From Lytechinus pictus (lineage: Eukaryota > Echinodermata > Echinoidea > Temnopleuroida > Toxopneustidae), in contig NC_087261.1 in assembly GCF_037042905.1 (NCBI RefSeq), positions 9,447,717 to 9,511,716 of the forward strand: 64,000 nt of DNA, read 5' to 3'. Under the pieces are notes generated by a model. That model saw only the letters and a list, made by a program, of their open reading frames with translations. It did no database searches and was not told the origin of the DNA. Shown here piece after piece: positions 58,331 through 64,000 of the stretch (positions are counted from its first letter, which is position 1; the number at the start of each line of letters is the position of its first letter). A program made the translations under genes and the position numbers.

Positions 58331-58600
58331 CTTCATGGATTTCAGCCAAGGGAATTAAATTCAATCAACATGTATCCGAACCCGCCACCAAATATATCGA
58401 GCCGATATCCACAGTTCTGAAAAATAAAAATGCGCCTGACATTTTTTTTTATTTCCCGCGGGTTGTTTGTTTTGTTTTTCCTCGCGACGCGCGCTAGACA
58501 AAAGTTTGATGACACGCGTATTTAAATGACGTCCTAGCGCATTTATTGTCTCTCACCAATAGTCTGGTTTTTGCGCGACGCCACACATATAGATGTTATC
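58331..58600 (-). promoter_or_regulatory. CpG-rich promoter-like block, probably minus strand
   Basis: It has CpG-dense sequence (CTCGCGACGCGCGCTAG, TTTTTGCGCGACGCC), a CCAAT box (58556-58560), a TGACGTC half-CRE (near 58537) and, on the minus strand, a strong 5' splice donor CATGAAG|GTAAGTTAAA at 58331/58330. The open frame upstream of that donor is short, so the exon would be mostly untranslated. It could be an intronic antisense promoter or an alternative promoter. Confidence 0.3.
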
Positions 58601-59579
58601 TAAGAATTATTGCCTTTTATTAGCTTATCTAATTTGAAGATACTTCTAGGGGAAAAAACTTACGGTTTAATTTAATTGTACGAATGTGCAAGATTGCAAC
58701 ATCAGCTCTCAAACAGTTTATAACTACATGAATGCACATAGTCCACACAGTATACTGAGCAATTAAACACTCAGGGAGATGAGCTGAGCTCTAGCAAATA
58801 ATAGCCCTAATCTACCGACTTCTTTAAATACCAGTACTTAGACCTTGTATAGGAGCCACTCTGTTTGGTAGGCAATGGGTTGTCATAAATTTACATCTGT
58901 CTTTGTAGATAAAAAAAAAATTTCACTTATATTCCGATAATATAGTATGGGCCCGAGTTATCAAATTTGATATTAGATTTCATTAATCATCCAATGTATC
59001 CATGCATCATCACTTGTTTTCTTCTAATATTTAGGAGTACAGAGGAACTCGGTTTCTTTCAGTGTGCTGTTGCATTTGAGAAACACCCTACTTTTGTCAT
59101 TACTTGTGTAATTAGATGTGCTGTGTTTGCTTTTGAATTCCGCCCTTTTCAAAACATGCCTAAATCAATGAAATTGAAAATATCATTTGCATTCCAACAT
59201 AAATTGAAGGGTTCTCAATTTGTGCCTTTGTTTTCTCTGCGTTTGTTCAAGGTCTTCTGTACATGTACACTTTCATTTACATTTCGCATCGGTAAAATAG
59301 ACAAAATTGAAAGTGGACCCTTAATAGCATGGCAAACATCTCAACTTCCTTCCTGCCTATTACATGTGATTGTTTTTCTCTTTGTTACAAAGACATTAAA
59401 GATGACCCTGAAGGGAGGATAAGATTTCACACATGGTTGTCTTGTCACCATGGCAACCGCATCCCTTGTATTAGGACGTGTTCCTTTGAGATGACCTGAT
59501 TGAGACTGCTTGTGGTATATAATTGTATAATCTGATTTGGTGGAACACCTCTGCAATTCTAAATTTGTGTCTTTTCATA
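58601..59579. other. Intronic stretch
   Basis: A 151-codon plus-strand frame (58967-59422) has no recognisable domain and no codon-like composition. I see no gene. Confidence 0.4.
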
Positions 59580-60130
59580 TATTCAGCCCCAATTTCCTGC
59601 TTTCTTTCCATATCACTCCTATCCTCTCCTTTTTTCCTCCCAATCTCACTTTTTCTCAAATTTTCCTATAAATATGTATCCCTTTTCCTTTCTTCTTTTC
59701 CCCCTTCTTCCTACTTTTCCTTCCACCTTCTCTTTAATAATCTCTTCATCTTCTACTTGTTGTTTTGTCCTTCCTCTTCTTTTTCTCTCTCTCTCATCTT
59801 CTTTTTTTTCTTCTTCTTCTCCTCCTCCTTCTTCTTCTTCATCTTCTCCTCCTCTTTCTTCTTCTTCTTCTTCTCGTCCTCTTTATCCTTCTTCTTCTTC
59901 ATCTTCCTTTTCTCCTCCTCCTCCTTATATTTCTTCTTTTTCTTCTTCTTTGACTTTTCGTTATTCCCTTATTCCCTTGCCCACTCTTCTATCTCTCCGA
60001 ACATCTATCAATTTTTCCACCTCCTCTCCTCCCCCCTTCCGCCCAGGCCCTTTCCCGGTATCATCATTTATCTGTTTTTTGTATATTTTCCTCTCTCCCC
60101 CCTCTCTCTCTTTCCATTGCATTTGCACAC
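59580..60130 (+). repeat. Long polypyrimidine (CTT/CCT) tract
   Basis: About 0.5 kb almost purely of C and T on the plus strand, with CTTCTT and CTCCTC blocks densest at 59790-59950. Only scattered purines interrupt it. Confidence 0.9.
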
Positions 60131-60333
60131 AGTCTTTCTCTACTCCCAGAACTACTGTACAATAGATAGTTAATGAAAAAAAAAATCAGATTCTCTTATC
60201 TTTGGTAGATATGAATATAATTTTTTTTTTAATTTGTCATAAATAGTAAAAAAAACACAACTTGGTTCATATCAAGAAAATTGTAGGCCAGGACTATATC
60301 ATCAAAACCTGTTTACATCCTTATACCCAAATC

Positions 60334-60475
60334 CAGGGGCGGATCCAGGATTTTCCATAAGGGGTGGGGCACATTTTCCCCAAGGAAAACTTTGACAAGC
60401 AAAAAAAAGTGGAGGCACACTTCCATTTTAACAGCATTTTTACATTATAATTAATTTAAATTGGATCCACCAGTG
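60334..60475 (+). mobile_element. hAT-like terminus fragment (CAGGGGCGGATCCAG)
   Basis: CAGGGGCGGATCCAGGATTT repeats the left end of the element at 562. A weak partner TTGGATCCACCAGTG ends at 60475. No target duplication is found. Confidence 0.4.
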
Positions 60476-60761
60476 CATGTACCTGAAAGTTTGAAATCAG
60501 GAAGAATTGTTTAACATGATACATATATATGTAGTCATAATTATATAAATTATTTTTGCAACCATGAACTGTTGTGTCTGCTTTTCTTTAATAGCTAACA
60601 ATCAATCTGAAAGGCAATTGAGAGTGCAATTTGTGCTTTACAATTTATGTCCTCTGTGCACCTGACCCTTGTACATACATACACATGTTCAAAATTGTAA
60701 CATTGTAATCCCCATTTTATATCATGAAAGGAATCATATATATTTTTTTTGTATTTTGCAG

Positions 60762-60951
60762 GTGCCAAGCCTTTCAGCAGTATTCCAAGGTCCTGATCTA
60801 TTTGTGGCTCTCCAGGCTACTGGATCCTTCAAACCCGCTGCCTACTCCGACAGCTCCCCGTTCAAAACAGCGCCCTCAACGAGGCAAAATCTGAGGAGAA
60901 AATCGGAAGATATCGGGGGACAACCTCCCCAGAAGATTGTGAAGAAAAGCC
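60762..60951 (+). CDS. RP1: RP1-like gene, coding exon 3: end of second DCX domain plus linker
   Basis: 190 nt, phase 0 in and phase 1 out, bordered by TATTTTGCAG| and AAAGCC|GTAAGT. It begins VPSLSAVFQGPDLFVALQAT and FKPAAY, the continuation of DCX2 from exon 2 (RP1 has VPSLQAV at the same place). A basic Ser/Arg/Lys linker (RQNLRRKSED ... KIVKKS) leads to the PLAT domain. Confidence 0.88.
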
Positions 60952-61099
60952 GTAAGTCAATAATCTAATATAGATATGTGTACTTCTGAATTTACAAACT
61001 GAAAAGAATATGTCTTTATTGATTGACTTCTAAACACTTTATATTCTGTATTTCTTATATTATAGCGAAATTGCCAAGATTTTGTAACTATTGATCTTT

Positions 61100-61222
61100 A
61101 CCACGGATGTAGTCAAGGCCGGCCTTGAGGCCACATTTTGCCGTACAAGTCACATGTACAAAATCTATGGGAGAAAATTTTATCCAGCTGCCTTGTGACC
61201 TGGCCTTGACTGCATTCCTGAT
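61100..61222. mobile_element. Small MITE with AGTCAAGGCC ends
   Basis: GATGTAGTCAAGGCCGGCCT and the inverted GGCCTTGACTGCATTCC flank about 80 bp. Related to 31655-31800. Confidence 0.5.
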
Positions 61223-61422
61223 TTCGACGGCATAACCCACAAGCAAAGGGATAGGCGCATATAAACAAAACACAAAATTACATGTATAGCACTGCTGGCT
61301 TTTCATAGCTTACATTTATTCAATCAATCACACTTCTTTATAGGTCCAGGGGTTTCTTGCACAAAGAGTTGCAATCGAACACATCTCCGAAATTCAAATG
61401 TAACTTGATATTCCACCTATCA

Positions 61423-61553
61423 GGGGCCAGTAACACAAAACGTAACAATCATCGTAGAACATTTCTAACAATTGATTGCATTGACTACAAGTTGCAAGTA
61501 ATCGTGAAAATCAAGCGTACGATTAATCACTAACCTTTGTGTTACGGGTCCTA
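61423..61553. mobile_element. Small MITE with GTAACACAAA ends
   Basis: GGGGCCAGTAACACAAAACG pairs with TTTGTGTTACGGGTCCT; total about 130 bp. Confidence 0.55.
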
Positions 61554-61714
61554 CATGTAGGTGTTGCACTTGATTTTTTTAACTGCGCTTAAACGCTACT
61601 CTTTATTGCAACAAAGCCCAGGACGTAACCAGTCAAGACAAGAGTTGAATGAATTTTATTTCATAAAAGCTTTACAATTCTTAACACTTTTTGCTATTGA
61701 TAACTTTCAATCAG

Positions 61715-61875
61715 GTGGTAAATGGCGTGCCTGGGTAGTGACCGACGAGAACCCTGCGGCCGGCACCGATGCGACAGTATCCGTCACGGTGTACGGTGAG
61801 AAGGGCAAGTCTGAGGACATCGTTCTGGGATCAGGAGAAGGCAGGTTTGAAGCTGGCAATGAAGATGAGTTTAAT
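61715..61875 (+). CDS. RP1: RP1-like gene, coding exon 4: start of a PLAT/LH2 domain
   Basis: 161 nt, phase 1 in and phase 0 out, bordered by TTTCAATCAG| and TTTAAT|GTGAGT. It encodes GKWRAWVVTDENPAAGTDAT, VSVTVYGEKGKSEDIVLG and FEAGNEDEFN, the first strands of a PLAT (lipoxygenase-homology) beta-sandwich, a membrane- or protein-binding module. The domain is incomplete here, so further exons must lie beyond the window. DCX-DCX-PLAT is the arrangement I would expect of an invertebrate RP1 homologue; vertebrate RP1 is best known for the two DCX domains. Confidence 0.85.
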
Positions 61876-62125
61876 GTGAGTACATTGGATTGTTATTGCA
61901 TGAAAATTGGAGAGTGTACATGTAGAGAAGAGATTTGGCTATATTGATTAAATACTACGAGATAAAGAAAGAATGAAATACATGTAGTGTTAAAGTAGGA
62001 TAGTTTTATTGTAGGAGGTGTTGTTCTCCAATCAGGAAAAGAAATTGAAATGAAAACATGCATCCATTTATGGGTCTACTGAAGATATGAAACAATTTCT
62101 TTTGTGCTGACCCTCAAGTTCGTGA

Positions 62126-62230
62126 TCTCGATTTCATTTCATTTATTTTCAGTTCTTGTATAAAGGAACAAGACAAGACAAAATAAAAATATTACAAAGA
62201 ATATGGGGTAGCCTTAGAGCCAGTTGACAT
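62126..62230 (-). mobile_element. Possible LINE 3' tail, minus strand
   Basis: TTTCATTTCATTTATTTTCA then TAAAGGAACAAGACAAGACA resembles the complement of a LINE tail. A purine-rich segment follows to about 62330. Confidence 0.3.
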
Positions 62231-62823
62231 TGATGATGGAGAGAGTGAGATGAGAGTGAAGGAGGGCGGGCAAGGAGGGAGAGATAAAAAGACATAACAC
62301 TCCCAGAATTAGAGAGGGAGGGAGTAAAATGGATTTGTGGTGAGATCAAAATTAGCACGCAACAGGATGAGAAAATTGTGTAGAGATTAAATAGCCCTCC
62401 CAAAAAAGTGAATAAATAATAAAAAGATGCAAACATAGTTTAAAAAACTCCCCAAAGATTATCCAATTATCTTCTTTCCTCAAACAATGTTTATATGATA
62501 CTCTTTGAGTTTGTATGGTACAGCAACTCTAACAAGGGCAAGACAAACTAACATGCACCTTGTGAACATGAACCAAAATCATCATCATCACCCCACACCC
62601 ATCCACACACGTCAAGTCGGCTGTTAATTCTTATTGGCACTACTAGACTGTTTATAGATGATCCTTATTAGCCGGTGCCTGTTCTGTAAACATAGACGCG
62701 GCCTAGACGTGACAGGGAGAGAATGCATCCATCAGTCTTTATTTGATTTGGCTTGGATAATCAGTTACAGGAGGAACTCGTGTACCCTCGTGTCACATGT
62801 TCTATGAGGGTAGTAGGGTGTAG

Positions 62824-63230
62824 CCAGGGGTAAATTGCCAATTCGTCTACTGGCAACTCGTCCACTCACCACATGGTCTACTTTCATTTATAGTCTAATG
62901 CCATTCCGTCCATCAACATTTCGTCTAACAACCATTTGGTCATTAACCATTTGGTACAATCATCACTTCGTGTAATCACCATTTCGTCTGTGACCATTTC
63001 GTCTCATAAACACTTGGTCTAATATCCATTTCATTTTCATTCATTTTGCACAATGTAACACTGAGTCCAATTTGACCAAATGTTACTAAATAGCTATTGG
63101 ACCAATTGGTTATTAGACAGAATGGCATTAGACTAAATGAAAGTAGACCACATGGTGAGTGGACGAACTGATGGTAGACCAAATGATAGTAGGCGAGTTG
63201 GCAATTGGACGAATTGGAAATAAACCCAGG
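62824..63230. mobile_element. Foldback built from ~18-bp CATTTCGTCTAA repeats
   Basis: The ends CCAGGGGTAAATTGCCAATT and, inverted, CCTGGGTTTATTTCCAATTC. The left arm is a chain of degenerate units such as CCATTTCGTCTAATAAC (CATTTCGTCTG, CATTTGGTCAT and others); the right arm is the complementary chain. Long arm blocks match exactly, for example CACCACATGGTCTACTTTCA at 62878 and its complement near 63145. Confidence 0.75.
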
Positions 63231-63759
63231 TAATGGAGGTTGGGGGGGGGGGGTAAAATGACCCAAAGGCAAAATTTGATTATATTTTGTTGTAAAATGG
63301 AAAATAGGGCTATTGTCTAGGAAGATATACAAGCACACTGTGTTTCATACTTTCTTTCATTTTTGGTTTTCCTTCTTTTTTGAGGGGTCATCTTGTTTTT
63401 TTTTGTAGCATGCATTTGGGAAATCATGATGTGTGTGTAGGGGGGGGGGGGCTGTTATTGCTTCCCCTACTTGTACCGCCTTCTCTGTACCATAGCTAGT
63501 ATTGTGGAATTAATTTGATGGAGGTGGATTTTAATTAATATGCATGCATATCCATGGATTAGCATGAATGAATTGGAGTAATACCCTCCTTTATTATGAT
63601 TGATTAACAAATGTTTTTACCCTGGGCATCATATTCTGGTTAGCCTACACTACGGTATGCACACAGTCCATTCCCATCGAAGCTTTTTAGCACAGGGATA
63701 TTACATTCTCATACAGTTGTAGCTACACTGTATAAAGTGACAAAAATTGTTTTCTGCAT

Positions 63760-63930
63760 GCTTTGTATAATAGGATGCAGGCAGATGTCCACAACCTGGG
63801 TAGACTAGAGGGTAGCAGGTGTGGATTATTGCCTTACTAAATTACACCTTTGCTGGATTGGGATTAGAACCCCAAACCCTCTGGTTCACAGGTTAAGACT
63901 TAGCCGCTGATCCACACAGCACCTCTATGA
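63760..63930 (-). mobile_element. tRNA-derived SINE, minus strand
   Basis: On the minus strand: GAGGTGCTGTGTGGATCAGC, a B box GGGGTTCTAATCCC, then a tail with AGTAAGGCAATAATCCACAC and CTAGTCTACCCAGG. The A-box region is diverged. Confidence 0.6.
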
Positions 63931-64000
63931 GTGTATAGGATTGGGAGTATACTATCTAATTACAGGGATAATCCTTGAATGTATTAGTAGTCAAGTTGCA

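Larger units (their letters stand above)
42761..60761 (+). other. RP1-like intron 2 (18 kb)
   Basis: A phase-0 intron that cuts the second DCX domain. It holds the SINEs, foldbacks, microsatellites and tracts listed separately between 43.6 and 60.5 kb, and no further coding exon of this gene that I can see. Confidence 0.75.
60952..61714 (+). other. RP1-like intron 3
   Basis: A 763-bp phase-1 intron with two small inverted-repeat elements (61100-61222 and 61423-61553). Confidence 0.75.
61876..64000 (+). other. RP1-like intron 4 (incomplete)
   Basis: It begins with GTGAGT and no acceptor leading to a recognisable PLAT continuation is seen before the window ends. It holds the repeats listed below and G-runs near 63243 and 63441. 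Confidence 0.6.

Noticed and set aside
59523-60173. A 216-codon Ser/Phe-rich frame
   Set aside because: It is the polypyrimidine tract read in frame; a second overlapping frame is equally open.

Overview
This is a eukaryotic, AT-rich, intron-bearing window from a marine invertebrate deuterostome. An echinoderm, probably sea-urchin-like, fits best. That is inferred from the mix of tRNA-derived SINEs with a shared tail, TTAA-type foldback elements, Tx1-like and CR1/Jockey-like LINEs, hAT-type elements, and the recurring TACATGTA octamer. No sequence search could be run, so the species is unassigned.

Host genes are few. (1) An intronless plus-strand class A GPCR (5905-7137), intact, with amine-receptor hallmarks closest to histamine H3/muscarinic receptors. 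(2) The 5' part of a plus-strand RP1-like (oxygen-regulated protein 1) gene. Coding exons are at 40879-41412, 42611-42760, 60762-60951 and 61715-61875, all with GT-AG borders and consistent phases. They encode DCX, DCX and the start of a PLAT domain. Intron 2 is 18 kb and the gene runs off the right edge. A CRE plus YY1-like promoter candidate at 30.49-30.54 kb could serve this gene through an untranslated first exon.

Regions: 0.5-5 kb has a hAT-like element, a 0.6-kb foldback, a LINE tail and a SINE. 5.4-7.4 kb is the GPCR. 8.4-21.6 kb is a gene-free island bounded by diverged inverted repeats. It holds three copies of a 460-bp unit, a tandem array of about 180-bp repeats, a hAT element that itself carries a LINE, and a near-complete Tx1-like LINE with a 14-bp target duplication. 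21.7-26.8 kb has more hAT-type elements and a decayed LINE. 28.4-30.5 kb has possible non-coding exons and the promoter-like block. 30.7-38.6 kb has a SINE, several MITEs, a complete Tc1-like transposon with an uninterrupted DD34E transposase, and a nested foldback. From 40.8 kb on is the RP1-like gene, its introns loaded with microsatellites, SINEs and foldbacks.

The best-supported observations are: two hAT copies with exact 8-bp target duplications, one with unoccupied target sites present in the same window; the hyperstable GCGAAGC mini-hairpin core repeated inside these elements and others; a Tx1-like LINE whose only visible lesions are three homopolymer frameshifts and whose 5' end carries a YY1-like motif; and a Tc1 element whose start-codon region is triplicated upstream.
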